Under the pieces are notes generated by a model, which made no database searches, had not been told where the DNA came from, and saw only the letters and a list, made by a program, of their open reading frames with translations. This document shows positions 50,149 through 59,143 of a DNA stretch of 64,000 nt, piece after piece. This stretch comes from JAFGBN01 sp964394145 (lineage in GTDB: Bacteria; Chloroflexota; Dehalococcoidia; GIF9; AB-539-J10), in assembly GCA_964394145.1 (NCBI GenBank), contig CAYMVL010000033.1, positions 62,001 through 126,000 on the forward strand, written 5' to 3'. How positions within the stretch are numbered: position 1 is the stretch's first letter; each line of letters begins with the position of its first letter. Made by a program: the position numbers and the translations under genes.

Positions 50149-51816
50149 ATGAAAAGCGACGCAGTGAAGCGTGGACTCGAGCGAGCGCCTCACAGGTCAT
50201 TATTGCGTGCTGTGGGTTGTGGCTCAGACGACTGGGATAAACCTTTTGTCGGTGTAATTAACAGCTTCAGCGAAATTGTCCCGGGGCATATTCACTTACG
50301 CTCCATTGCTCAAGCTGTGAAGGAAGGAATCCGGAGTCGGGGTGGGGTGCCATTCGAGGTCAATACCATAGTTGTTTGTGATGGTATTGCTATGAACCAT
50401 GTGGGGATGAAATACAGCTTGCCCAGCAGGGAGGTCATCGCTGATTCAAGTGAGATTCTGGCTGAAGCTCATGCTTTTGATGCTTTAGTTTTTATCCCCA
50501 ATTGTGACAAGGCAGTGCCTGGGATGTTAATGGCGGCAGTAAGGCTTAATTTGCCTTCTATCTTTGTGAGCGGCGGGCCTATGTTAGCAGGAAAGGTTAT
50601 CACGGAAGGTAATACCAGATCAGTCGATCTTATCTCGGTATTTCAAGCTGTGGGCGAAGTAGCTAAGGGGAAAATGACCGAGGCTGAATTAGAGGAAGTA
50701 GAATCAGTTGCCTGTCCTGGGCTCGGCAGCTGCGCCGGAATGTTCACTGCTAATACCATGAATTGCCTTACGGAAGCTCTGGGTATGGCTCTGCCCGGCA
50801 ATGGAACAATACCTGGGGTCCAAGCACGAAGACAGCAACTGGCTTATTCAGCTGGTCAGCAGATAATGGAGGTACTAGCCCAGGATATCCGACCAAGAGA
50901 TATTATCACAAGAGAATCCATCTATAATGCGTTCGCTGTGGATATGGCTTTGGGGGGCAGTACGAACACTGTGCTGCATCTTGCTGCCATAGCTTATGAG
51001 GCGGGAGTCAAATTCCCCTTGTCTTTGATAAATGAGATAGGCGAGCGTACTCCCCACCTGTGCAAATTGAGCCCTGCAAGCGATTATCACATCGAGGATT
51101 TAGACTTGGCTGGCGGCATTCCAGCAGTAATGCAGGAATTGTCCCAGTTGCTAAATCTTGAGGCGAGAACCGTGTTAGGCAAACGGTTAGGAGAAGTGAT
51201 AAAGGGGGCAAAGAACAAGAACCAGGGTATTATCCGTCCTGTGACACGGCCTCACAGCGTTACGGGTGGGATTAGCATACTTTTTGGTAATCTGGCACCT
51301 GACGGAGCGGTGGTGAAAACTGGCGCGGTGGCTGCAGAAATGCTGGTTCACCGGGGCCCGGCGAGGGTGTTCGAAAGTGAGGAGGAGGCCACAGCAGCGA
51401 TAATGAAAGGCGAATTCAAGTCTGGGGAAGTAATTGTAATACGCTACGAAGGGCCAAGAGGAGGTCCTGGAATGCGTGAAATGTTAACCCCTACTTCTCT
51501 TCTCAGCGGCATGGGAATGGATAAAGAGGTGGCTCTCATTACCGACGGACGCTTTTCGGGAGGTACTAGGGGTGCGGCTATCGGCCACGTATCTCCTGAA
51601 GCGGCAGAGAGAGGGCCTATAGCTGCCTTGAGGAATGGAGATATCATCATGATAGACATCCCTAACCATAGATTAGATTCCGAATTAAGCCAGGAAGAGA
51701 TAGAGAAACGGATAAGTTCATTAGCCCCTTTTGAGCCCAAAGTCAAAACTGGCTATCTTAAGAGGTACAGCGAGAGAGTGACTTCGGCCAGCACCGGCGC
51801 AGTATTTGCTGACTAA
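50149..51816 (+). CDS. ilvD: Dihydroxy-acid dehydratase
   Basis: A 555-residue IlvD of the Fe-S dehydratase family, third step of Val/Ile synthesis. Seen: GVINSFSEIVPGHIHLRSIA, ADSSEILAEAHAFDALVFIP with NCDKAVPGMLMAA (cluster cysteine), GLGSCAGMFTANTMNCLTEALG (second cysteine), GSTNTVLHLAAIA, GGPGMREMLTPTS and TDGRFSGGTRGAAIGHVSPEA. It heads the ilvD-B-N-C-leuA series with its own promoter. Confidence 0.96.
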   Translation: MKSDAVKRGLERAPHRSLLRAVGCGSDDWDKPFVGVINSFSEIVPGHIHLRSIAQAVKEGIRSRGGVPFEVNTIVVCDGIAMNHVGMKYSLPSREVIADSSEILAEAHAFDALVFIPNCDKAVPGMLMAAVRLNLPSIFVSGGPMLAGKVITEGNTRSVDLISVFQAVGEVAKGKMTEAELEEVESVACPGLGSCAGMFTANTMNCLTEALGMALPGNGTIPGVQARRQQLAYSAGQQIMEVLAQDIRPRDIITRESIYNAFAVDMALGGSTNTVLHLAAIAYEAGVKFPLSLINEIGERTPHLCKLSPASDYHIEDLDLAGGIPAVMQELSQLLNLEARTVLGKRLGEVIKGAKNKNQGIIRPVTRPHSVTGGISILFGNLAPDGAVVKTGAVAAEMLVHRGPARVFESEEEATAAIMKGEFKSGEVIVIRYEGPRGGPGMREMLTPTSLLSGMGMDKEVALITDGRFSGGTRGAAIGHVSPEAAERGPIAALRNGDIIMIDIPNHRLDSELSQEEIEKRISSLAPFEPKVKTGYLKRYSERVTSASTGAVFAD

Positions 51817-51828
51817 GGCAGGTAGACC

Positions 51829-53544
51829 ATGAGGAAAACTGGTGCCCAGATTCTTTTCGAGAGCTTGGTTAGAGAAGGTGTGGAAGTTATTTTTGGCATT
51901 CTTGGTGGTGCTGTGCTGCCAATATATGATACTTTTCCTGAATATCCTCAGCTTCGACATATACTGGTCCGGCATGAGCAGGGAGCGGCTCATGCCGCAG
52001 AGGGCTACGCTCGGGTAACGCGGAGAGTCGGCGTATGCATGGCCACTTCAGGTCCAGGAGCTACCAATTTGGTGACAGGGATCGCCAATGCTTATATGGA
52101 TTCGTCTCCAGTAGTGGCTATAACCGGTCAGGTAGCCAGACCTTTTATAGGCAAAGATGCCTTCCAGGAGACGGATATTACCGGTATTACTATTCCTATT
52201 ACCAAGCACAACTATCTTGTCTCTGATGCTACTGAATTGGCAACAACCATAAAGGAAGCCTTCCATATTGCCCGCACGGGCAGGCCAGGGCCGGTGCTTA
52301 TTGACATACCAAGGGATGTTCAGCTGGAAGAGGCAGAATTTGTTTATCCTGATAAGGTCCATTTGCCAGGCTACAAGTTTGTCTCCAGGGGGCATGCGGT
52401 TCAGATAAAAAGGGCGGCGAAGCTTATTAATGAAGCTGAGCGGCCTGTTATCATTGCTGGCAGGGGGATAATCATTTCCGAAGCTTACGATGATTTTAAG
52501 GAGCTGGCTGAGAAGGCGCAAATACCACTCGTTACCACCCTGCTTGGAATTGGTTCATTCCCTGGCGATCACATACTTAATTTCGGCATGCTTGGGATGC
52601 ATGGCACGGCTTATGCCAACATGGCAGTGCAAAATGCTGATCTGATAATCGCCATCGGCATGAGATTTGATGACAGAGCTACGTCAAACACCAGTGACTT
52701 CGCCCCTAGTGCACGTATAATTCATATTGACATCGACCCAGCAGAGATCGGTAAGAATGTGGCTATAGACGTTCCTATAGTCGGGGACGTCAAGAATGTC
52801 TTAAGAGTCATGAATAAAGAAATCGAGTGCAGAAATCATCTGGATTGGCTGTCGCAACTGGAAGGCTGGAGGCATGAACATCCACTGGAGATTAGAGCAG
52901 ATGCAGGGCTTCTGCCTCAGTACGTTGTTCAGCAGATTTATGAAGCTACGGAGGGCGATGCCATAATAGTAACTGGGGTGGGGCAGAACCAGATGTGGGC
53001 GGCACAGCATTTCACCTACATTAAGCCAAACAGCTTTATCTCTTCCGGCGGTTTGGGCACAATGGGATTTGAGCTTCCCGCTGCCATAGGAGCTAAAGTG
53101 GGATGTCCTGAAGAGATGGTATGGTCTATTGCTGGCGACGGTGGTTTTCAAATGACTATTCAGGAACTAGCTACTATCAGGCAAGAAAATGTTGCTGTAA
53201 AGATAGCCATCATCAATAATGGTTATCTAGGTATGATAAGGCAGTGGCAAGAATTGTTTCACCAGGGTCGCTATATCGACGCTAAGCTGTGGAATCCCGA
53301 CTTCGTGAAGGTCGCTGAAGCCTACGACATCCCCGGTACAAGGGTAACACACAGGGAAGAAGTTGTTCCTGCTATACGAAAAGCAATGGATTACCCCGGT
53401 CCTTTTCTGATCGATTTTGTTGTTGAGCCGGAGGAAAACGTCTATCCTATGGTTGTACCAGGAGACAGCTTAGCCAAGATTCTAGAAACGCCGAGGCAGG
53501 AGGTTCTTGAAATGCCAAAACCCTGGGCAGTGAGCAACTACTAA
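51829..53544 (+). CDS. ilvB: Acetolactate synthase large subunit
   Basis: A 571-residue thiamine-diphosphate enzyme. Seen: GILGGAVLPIYDTFPEYPQL, RHEQGAAHAAEGYARVTRRVG, ATSGPGATNLVTGIANAYMD, GPVLIDIPRDVQ, GLGTMGFELPAAIGAKVG, the ThDP motif region SIAGDGGFQMTIQELATI and IINNGYLGMIRQWQEL. It makes acetolactate or acetohydroxybutyrate. It is separated from ilvD by 12 bases with an AGGCAGG before the ATG. Confidence 0.96.
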   Translation: MRKTGAQILFESLVREGVEVIFGILGGAVLPIYDTFPEYPQLRHILVRHEQGAAHAAEGYARVTRRVGVCMATSGPGATNLVTGIANAYMDSSPVVAITGQVARPFIGKDAFQETDITGITIPITKHNYLVSDATELATTIKEAFHIARTGRPGPVLIDIPRDVQLEEAEFVYPDKVHLPGYKFVSRGHAVQIKRAAKLINEAERPVIIAGRGIIISEAYDDFKELAEKAQIPLVTTLLGIGSFPGDHILNFGMLGMHGTAYANMAVQNADLIIAIGMRFDDRATSNTSDFAPSARIIHIDIDPAEIGKNVAIDVPIVGDVKNVLRVMNKEIECRNHLDWLSQLEGWRHEHPLEIRADAGLLPQYVVQQIYEATEGDAIIVTGVGQNQMWAAQHFTYIKPNSFISSGGLGTMGFELPAAIGAKVGCPEEMVWSIAGDGGFQMTIQELATIRQENVAVKIAIINNGYLGMIRQWQELFHQGRYIDAKLWNPDFVKVAEAYDIPGTRVTHREEVVPAIRKAMDYPGPFLIDFVVEPEENVYPMVVPGDSLAKILETPRQEVLEMPKPWAVSNY

Positions 53545-53565
53545 TATTTCGTTTAGAGAGGCAAA

Positions 53566-54057
53566 TTGTTTAACAGGAAACACATTTTGGTGGCTTTGGT
53601 GGAGAATACGCCCGGTGTACTCAACCGGGTGGCCAGTCTATTTCGCCGTAGAGGTTTCAATATCGATAGTATTGCCGTGGGGCGTAGCGAACAGCCAGAT
53701 TTATCCAGAATGACGATTGTCACCAGCGGTGAGCCTGCACAGGTAGAGCAGGTCAGAAAACAATTAGATAAGTTGATAAATGTGGTTAGAGTGTCTGACA
53801 TAACGGGAGAAGATATTGTGGTTCGGGAGCTGGCCCTGATCAAAGTTAGCACTACTGCATTGACGAGGAGCGAAATCATACAGATTGTCGACATCTTCAG
53901 AGCCAACATAGTAGATGTCGCCAGTGATTCGGTCACGGTGGAAGTTACCGGGGATGAGGATAAGGTGGATTCCTTGTTCAAACTTCTTTCTGGCTTTGGC
54001 ATTAAAGAGGTTAGCAGGACCGGCAGGATTGCCTTAAGTCGTGGTGGTACCTCTTAG
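53566..54057 (+). CDS. ilvN: Acetolactate synthase small regulatory subunit
   Basis: A 163-residue IlvN/IlvH protein with an N-terminal ACT domain (HILVALVENTPGVLNRVASL, FRRRGFNIDSIAVGRSE) and the C-terminal ALS regulatory domain (VVRELALIKVSTTALTRSEI). ACT domains bind valine for feedback control. The start is TTG (53566) with a clear AGAGAGG eight bases upstream. It lies between ilvB and ilvC. Confidence 0.93.
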   Translation: MFNRKHILVALVENTPGVLNRVASLFRRRGFNIDSIAVGRSEQPDLSRMTIVTSGEPAQVEQVRKQLDKLINVVRVSDITGEDIVVRELALIKVSTTALTRSEIIQIVDIFRANIVDVASDSVTVEVTGDEDKVDSLFKLLSGFGIKEVSRTGRIALSRGGTS

Positions 54058-54095
54058 GACTCGCGATAAAATTGCAGTAAATTGGGGGTAATTGC

Positions 54096-55094
54096 ATGGC
54101 TAAGATTTACTATGATAAGGATGCTAATCCGGAGTTAATTAAGGAAAAGATCATTGGCGTTATTGGTTACGGCAGCCAGGGACATGCTCACGCCCAAAAT
54201 CTGAGGGATAGTGGCTGCAAGGTCATTGTTAGTACTAAGGAAGGAGGGCAAGGTTGGCAGTCAGCCCAAAACGATGGTTTCAGGACAGCCGTGACTGCTG
54301 ACTTAGCTAGGGAGGCAGATATCATTGTTATGCTTGCTCCTGACAACTTGCACCGTGAAATCTATTGCGAGTCAATTGAGAAGGGGTTAAGCAAAGGCAA
54401 GACTTTGCTGTTTGCCCATGGTTTCAATATTCACTATTCCCAGGTCGTGCCGCCGTCTGATATCGATGTCATTATGATTGCTCCCAAGTGTCCAGGGCAT
54501 ATTCTACGCAGGCTCTATACTGAAGGCACAGGAGCTCCGGCGTTGATCGCCGTTCATCAAGATGCTTCTGGGAAAGCGAAGGATGTCGGGCTAGCTTACG
54601 CTAGGGCCATTGGCTGCACCAGAGCCGGAGTTTTGGAAACGACTTTTGCTGATGAGACTGAGACTGACCTTTTTGGAGAACAGACAGTTTTGTGTGGAGG
54701 AGTTAGCTCTCTGATTAAAGCTGGTTTTGAGACATTAGTGGAAGCCGGCTATCAGCCGGAGAATGCCTATTTCGAGGTTCTTCACGAGCTGAAGCTTATT
54801 GTTGATTTGATATATCAAGGTGGCTTGAGTTACATGCGGTATTCGGTAAGTGACACTGCAGAGTATGGCGATTATACGCGTGGCCCGCGAGTCATTAATG
54901 ATTCAGTGAAGGAAGAAATGAGGAAGATTCTGGCCGAGATTCAGGATGGTAGCTTTGCCAAAGAGTGGATTCTGGAGAATCAAGCTGGCCGCCCCAGCTT
55001 CAACGCTATGAAACGTATTGAGGCCGAGCACCCAATCGAAGTCGTGGGGAAAGGACTTAGAGATATGATGCCCTGGCTGAGTGGCGGAAAGTAA
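54096..55094 (+). CDS. ilvC: Ketol-acid reductoisomerase
   Basis: A 332-residue class I KARI, the short form. Seen: IGVIGYGSQGHAHAQNLRDS, DIIVMLAPDNLHREIYCES, LLFAHGFNIHYSQVVPPSD, MIAPKCPGHILRRLY, DETETDLFGEQTVLCGG, FEVLHELKLIVDLIYQGGL and YSVSDTAEYGDYTRGPRV. The magnesium-binding Asp/Glu residues are present in the last three motifs. It follows ilvN with GGGGG upstream of the ATG. Confidence 0.96.
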   Translation: MAKIYYDKDANPELIKEKIIGVIGYGSQGHAHAQNLRDSGCKVIVSTKEGGQGWQSAQNDGFRTAVTADLAREADIIVMLAPDNLHREIYCESIEKGLSKGKTLLFAHGFNIHYSQVVPPSDIDVIMIAPKCPGHILRRLYTEGTGAPALIAVHQDASGKAKDVGLAYARAIGCTRAGVLETTFADETETDLFGEQTVLCGGVSSLIKAGFETLVEAGYQPENAYFEVLHELKLIVDLIYQGGLSYMRYSVSDTAEYGDYTRGPRVINDSVKEEMRKILAEIQDGSFAKEWILENQAGRPSFNAMKRIEAEHPIEVVGKGLRDMMPWLSGGK

Positions 55095-55321
55095 CTTGAA
55101 AGCACGAACTGGCGTCAACGAGACGATAAGTGGGTTGAATTATAGTGGCCTCCTTTACTTTGGATAAATGTTATTAGTCGGGTGCTTCCGGTTGAAATGG
55201 GTTCGCCAGCCGCATTGTGATATACGTGATTGGTTTTTTAAGGGAATCTATACTTAAGGGACAATATTGAATTCATTGTTTGACTTCTGTTTTTGAGCAG
55301 GGCACATTAAAAAGGGTATCC

Positions 55322-56860
55322 ATGGATAAGATAATCATCTTCGACACTACTTTGAGGGATGGGGAGCAGGCAGCTGGTGCAAGCCTGAATGCCCAGGAAA
55401 AGCTGGAAATAGCCCGTCAACTGGATAGGCTTGGAGTGGATGTTATCGAAGCTGGTTTTCCTGTAAGCTCGCGCGGCGATTTTGAAGCTGTTCGTTTGAT
55501 TGCTAATGAGGTGAGGAGACCCATAATCTGCGCCCTTAGCTCTGCTAGCACCGAGGCTATAGATAAAGCATGGGAGGCAATTAAAGGGGCAGACCATCCC
55601 CGAATCCATGTCTTCTTGTCAGCCTCGGATATTCATCTTTCTTATCAGCTCAACAGAAGTCGGGATGAGATTCTAAGCATGTCGCGACAGATGGTGGCTC
55701 ATGCGAAGAATTCTCTTGATGACGTCGAGTTCTCGCCCATGGACGCCACACGTGCTGAGCCTTCATATATCTATCAGATTCTGGAAGCTGTAATCGATGC
55801 TGGAGCAACTACAGTCAATATTCCCGACACCGTAGGTTATACTACACCATCTGAGTTTGGCGATTTGATTCAGGGCATTCTTACGCATGTGCCCAATATC
55901 CAGAAAGCTGTGCTCAGCGTGCATTGTCATAATGATTTGGGGCTAGCTGTAGCTAATAGTCTTCAGGCGATAATAGCAGGGGCGCGACAGGTCGAGTGTA
56001 CAGTTAATGGTATTGGGGAGAGGGCCGGCAACGCATCTTTGGAGGAAATTGTCATGGCGTTAAAGACCCGACAGGACGTCTTCGGAATTACCACTGGAAT
56101 TCATACTGACCAGGTGTACAGGACAAGTCACCTTGTTAGTGAGCTTACCGGGTTCTCAATTCAGGCAAATAAAGCTATTGTTGGTGAAAATGCCTTTCGC
56201 CATCAGTCAGGCATTCACCAAGATGGTGTACTTAAGAAGTCTATCACTTATGAAATTATGGACCCCAAATCAATTGGTATTCCCTCAAGTACCTTGATAC
56301 TAAGCAAGCTGAGTGGCAAGCATGCCTTCAAGGAGAGATTAGCTGAGCTGGGTTATGCGTTGACCGAGGAGGCTCTAAGCCATGCCTTTAGAGGTTTCAA
56401 AGAGTTAGCAGATAAGAAGAGGGACATTACAGACCGGGATATTCAGTCTCTAGTAGCTGAGGAACTGCGTTCGACTATTGAACTGTATCACCTCGACCAT
56501 GTTGAGGTCTCCTGCGGTGACCACAGCCTACCTACCGCTACGGTTAGGCTCATCAGTCCTGCGGGACAAGCATTGGCTGATGCAGCCTTAGGCACAGGTC
56601 CTGTAGACGCCGTATATAAGGCCATCAACCGTATCGTTGGTATTCCTAACAAGCTCACAGAGTTCACCATTAAATCTATTACCGAAGGGATTGATGCTAT
56701 CGGCGAGGTGTTAATAAGAATCGAGAGTGATGGCGTTACTTATACAGGTCGTGGTGCATCTACGGATATCATTGTTGCCAGTGCCAAGGCTTACATGAAT
56801 GCTCTGAATCGTTTCCTGGAGGCACAAGGAAGGAGCGGTAACGTCAAAATTCAGGATTGA
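55322..56860 (+). CDS. leuA: 2-isopropylmalate synthase
   Basis: A 512-residue LeuA. Seen: IIIFDTTLRDGEQAAGASLN, VIEAGFPVSSRGDFEAVRLI, HVFLSASDIHLSYQL, VEFSPMDATRAEPSYI, IPDTVGYTTPSEFGDLI, SVHCHNDLGLAVANSL, NGIGERAGNASLEEIVMAL, and a C-terminal LeuA dimer domain that senses leucine (GTGPVDAVYKAINRIVG). The ATG at 55322 follows AAAAAGGG; an upstream in-frame TTG at 55280 is unlikely. It is 227 bases after ilvC, a gap with no gene. Confidence 0.94.
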   Translation: MDKIIIFDTTLRDGEQAAGASLNAQEKLEIARQLDRLGVDVIEAGFPVSSRGDFEAVRLIANEVRRPIICALSSASTEAIDKAWEAIKGADHPRIHVFLSASDIHLSYQLNRSRDEILSMSRQMVAHAKNSLDDVEFSPMDATRAEPSYIYQILEAVIDAGATTVNIPDTVGYTTPSEFGDLIQGILTHVPNIQKAVLSVHCHNDLGLAVANSLQAIIAGARQVECTVNGIGERAGNASLEEIVMALKTRQDVFGITTGIHTDQVYRTSHLVSELTGFSIQANKAIVGENAFRHQSGIHQDGVLKKSITYEIMDPKSIGIPSSTLILSKLSGKHAFKERLAELGYALTEEALSHAFRGFKELADKKRDITDRDIQSLVAEELRSTIELYHLDHVEVSCGDHSLPTATVRLISPAGQALADAALGTGPVDAVYKAINRIVGIPNKLTEFTIKSITEGIDAIGEVLIRIESDGVTYTGRGASTDIIVASAKAYMNALNRFLEAQGRSGNVKIQD

Positions 56861-56891
56861 GCTTACCCATAAAGTAAGTGAAGGCATATCT

Positions 56892-56972
56892 ATGCTCGAT
56901 ATTGAATACTCTGAACTTCTGGCAAGAGGGCTTGGTGTAGTTAAGTTAGTGCTGAAATACTTTAACCCTTAG
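56892..56972 (+). CDS. Possible leader peptide upstream of leuC
   Basis: A 26-codon ORF (MLDIEYSELLARGLGVVKLV...) preceded by GTGAAGG, with six leucines, followed within 40 bases by a stable hairpin. It may be a leucine-sensing attenuator leader or simply chance; the leucines are not in a continuous run, which weakens the case. Confidence 0.25.
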   Translation: MLDIEYSELLARGLGVVKLVLKYFNP

Positions 56973-57008
56973 ATAATGAGTTTGAGATCTCAATCTGAAA
57001 TGGATTTG

Positions 57009-57030
57009 CACCCGCTATTATTTGCGGGTG
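57009..57030 (+). terminator. Hairpin between leuA and leuC
   Basis: CACCCGC (57009-57015) pairs perfectly with GCGGGTG (57024-57030) around an 8-base loop. The following bases TATCCCCTTCTGTT are only partly T-rich, so an intrinsic terminator or an attenuator stem are both possible. Confidence 0.4.
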
Positions 57031-57161
57031 TATCCCCTTCTGTTATTTATCAGGGAGAACGAAAAGTCAAGCAGCAATGTTTGGGTGTCCTTATCACGGT
57101 TCCGAAATTCTTGGTTGAGATGACATTTAGGTAGTATAATGCCATTTAAGGAGTATGAGCT

Positions 57162-58436
57162 GTGACACTGGCTGAAAAGATTCTAGCTGCCCATAGTGGT
57201 AAGAAGAAAGTAAAACCTGGCGAATTCATAAGCGCGAAGGTCGATCTGGTTATGGCTAATGATGTAACTGCGCCTTTAGCCATAAAAGAGTTTAGTCGGC
57301 TCGGAGTATCCCGGGTTTTTGACCCGGCAAAGGTGGTTATGGTTCCTGATCATTTTTGCCCCAATAAGGATATACAGTCTGCTGAGCAAGCAAAGTTCAT
57401 GCGAGAGTTCGCTAAGGAGCAAAGGCTGATTTATTTTGAGGTGGGACGGATGGGGATAGAGCATGTGCTGCTGCCGGAACAGGGCTTTGTTTTCCCCAAT
57501 CAGCTTATCATTGGCGCTGACTCCCACACCTGCACTTATGGTGCTTTAGGAGCTTTTGCTACTGGCATGGGCTCAACTGATACTGCTGTGGCTATGGCTA
57601 CTGGGGAAATATGGATGAAGGTGCCATCAACTATGAAGTTTGTTTACCATGGCAAGCTGCCTAATTGGATTAGTGGCAAAGACCTCATTCTGTACACCAT
57701 TGGAGACATTGGCGTTGACGGAGCGCTTTACTCCGTCATGGAGTTTACTGGAGAGGTAATCGATGAGCTAACGATGGATGGACGCTTTACCATGGCCAAT
57801 ATGGCTATTGAGGCTGGAGCCAAAGCTGGGCTCTTCCACGTAGATAATGAAACTAGAGAATACCTCGACAATGTTGTTGCGAGGAACAAAATAGCTACGC
57901 AGTCTCATGACTTTTCGATAGTTGAGTCAGATGAGGAGGCCGAGTTTGCAACGATAATAGATTACGATGTATCGAGAATTGAGCCCCAAGTAGCATTTCC
58001 CCCGCTTCCCTCCAATACTAAGCCTATCAGCAGGGTGGGTGACATAAAATTAGATCAGGTGGTTATCGGTGCTTGCACCAATGGTCGTCTTGATGATTTA
58101 AGGGTAGCTGCCAAGCTATTTGAAGAGCGAAAGGTGCACTCTGAGCTTAGATGTATTGTCATTCCGGGATCGCAGAGAGTTTATCTTGATGCTCTAAGGG
58201 AGGGGCTAATAGAAATATTTGTCGAGGCGGGAGCAGTGGTGAGTACTCCAACCTGTGGTCCCTGCCTTGGCGGGCATATGGGGGTACTAGCTGCCGGCGA
58301 GCGTTGCCTTTCTACTACCAACCGAAATTTCATTGGCAGAATGGGAAGTCCTGAGGCCGACATTTATTTGGCCAGCCCGGCCGTAGCTGCCGCCAGCGCT
58401 ATTTTGGGGAAAATCGCCGGGCCGGAAGAAATATAA
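57162..58436 (+). CDS. leuC: 3-isopropylmalate dehydratase large subunit
   Basis: A 424-residue aconitase-family subunit with the three cluster cysteines in GADSHTCTYGALGAFATGMG, VIGACTNGRLDDLRVA and TPTCGPCLGGHMGVLA. The length and form match the archaeal/bacterial homoaconitase-like LeuC group, which may also process citramalate for isoleucine. It starts at GTG (57162) with AAGGAG eight bases upstream. Confidence 0.94.
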   Translation: MTLAEKILAAHSGKKKVKPGEFISAKVDLVMANDVTAPLAIKEFSRLGVSRVFDPAKVVMVPDHFCPNKDIQSAEQAKFMREFAKEQRLIYFEVGRMGIEHVLLPEQGFVFPNQLIIGADSHTCTYGALGAFATGMGSTDTAVAMATGEIWMKVPSTMKFVYHGKLPNWISGKDLILYTIGDIGVDGALYSVMEFTGEVIDELTMDGRFTMANMAIEAGAKAGLFHVDNETREYLDNVVARNKIATQSHDFSIVESDEEAEFATIIDYDVSRIEPQVAFPPLPSNTKPISRVGDIKLDQVVIGACTNGRLDDLRVAAKLFEERKVHSELRCIVIPGSQRVYLDALREGLIEIFVEAGAVVSTPTCGPCLGGHMGVLAAGERCLSTTNRNFIGRMGSPEADIYLASPAVAAASAILGKIAGPEEI

Positions 58437-58545
58437 CAGGCCAATGCATCATGGAGGTATTTTGGGATGACAAGCTGGAAGGTGAGAATGATAGAAAAGG
58501 CGAAGGCTTCTGAGGAGCATAATTTGTTAACGAGGTGGTCATAGT

Positions 58546-59043
58546 TTGAAGTTTACAGGTAATGTTCATAGATTTGGTGCTAACGTTGATACCGATGTTA
58601 TAATCCCTGCCCGCTATCTCAATGTTTCGGAGCCAAGCGAATTGGCCAAGCATTGTATGGAAAATATTGATCCTGAGTTTGGCATTAAGGTCAGGCCTGG
58701 TGATATTATAGTGGCTACTACAAATTTCGGCTGCGGCTCTTCAAGAGAGCATGCGCCCTTGGCAATAAAAGCCTCCGGTATTTCCTGTGTTATTGCTCAA
58801 AGCTTTGCCCGCATTTTCTTTCGCAATGCAATCAATATTGGTTTGCCCCTTTTGACATGCGATGAAGCGGTCATCGAAACAGAGGCCGGAGATATATTAG
58901 AGGTGGATTTGTCCTCTGGTGAAATCAACAATGTCTCTAAACAGAAGAAATTCATGGCGGAACCTTACCCCAAATTCATGATGGAGATAATAGCCTCCGG
59001 TGGACTAGTTGAATATACCAGAAACAAGTTACAAAATGCTTAG
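58546..59043 (+). CDS. leuD: 3-isopropylmalate dehydratase small subunit
   Basis: A 165-residue LeuD swivel subunit. Seen: GNVHRFGANVDTDVIIPARYL, VRPGDIIVATTNFGCGSSRE, HAPLAIKASGISCVIAQSFA, RIFFRNAINIGLPLL. It partners LeuC. The start is TTG with GAGGTGG upstream. It lies 109 bases after leuC. Confidence 0.93.
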   Translation: MKFTGNVHRFGANVDTDVIIPARYLNVSEPSELAKHCMENIDPEFGIKVRPGDIIVATTNFGCGSSREHAPLAIKASGISCVIAQSFARIFFRNAINIGLPLLTCDEAVIETEAGDILEVDLSSGEINNVSKQKKFMAEPYPKFMMEIIASGGLVEYTRNKLQNA

Positions 59044-59143
59044 TAGTCGGCCTGAGTCGTAGCGAGAAGTCCCTGAGATTCTTCTTCTGGCTGAGAACAG
59101 GAAAGACCAGCGCAAAATTACAAGCGAACAATAGGAGAACGGT

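Noticed and set aside
55095..55321. T-box or other riboswitch ahead of leuA
   Set aside because: No T-box core, no long leader and no strong hairpin with T-run was found in this gap.
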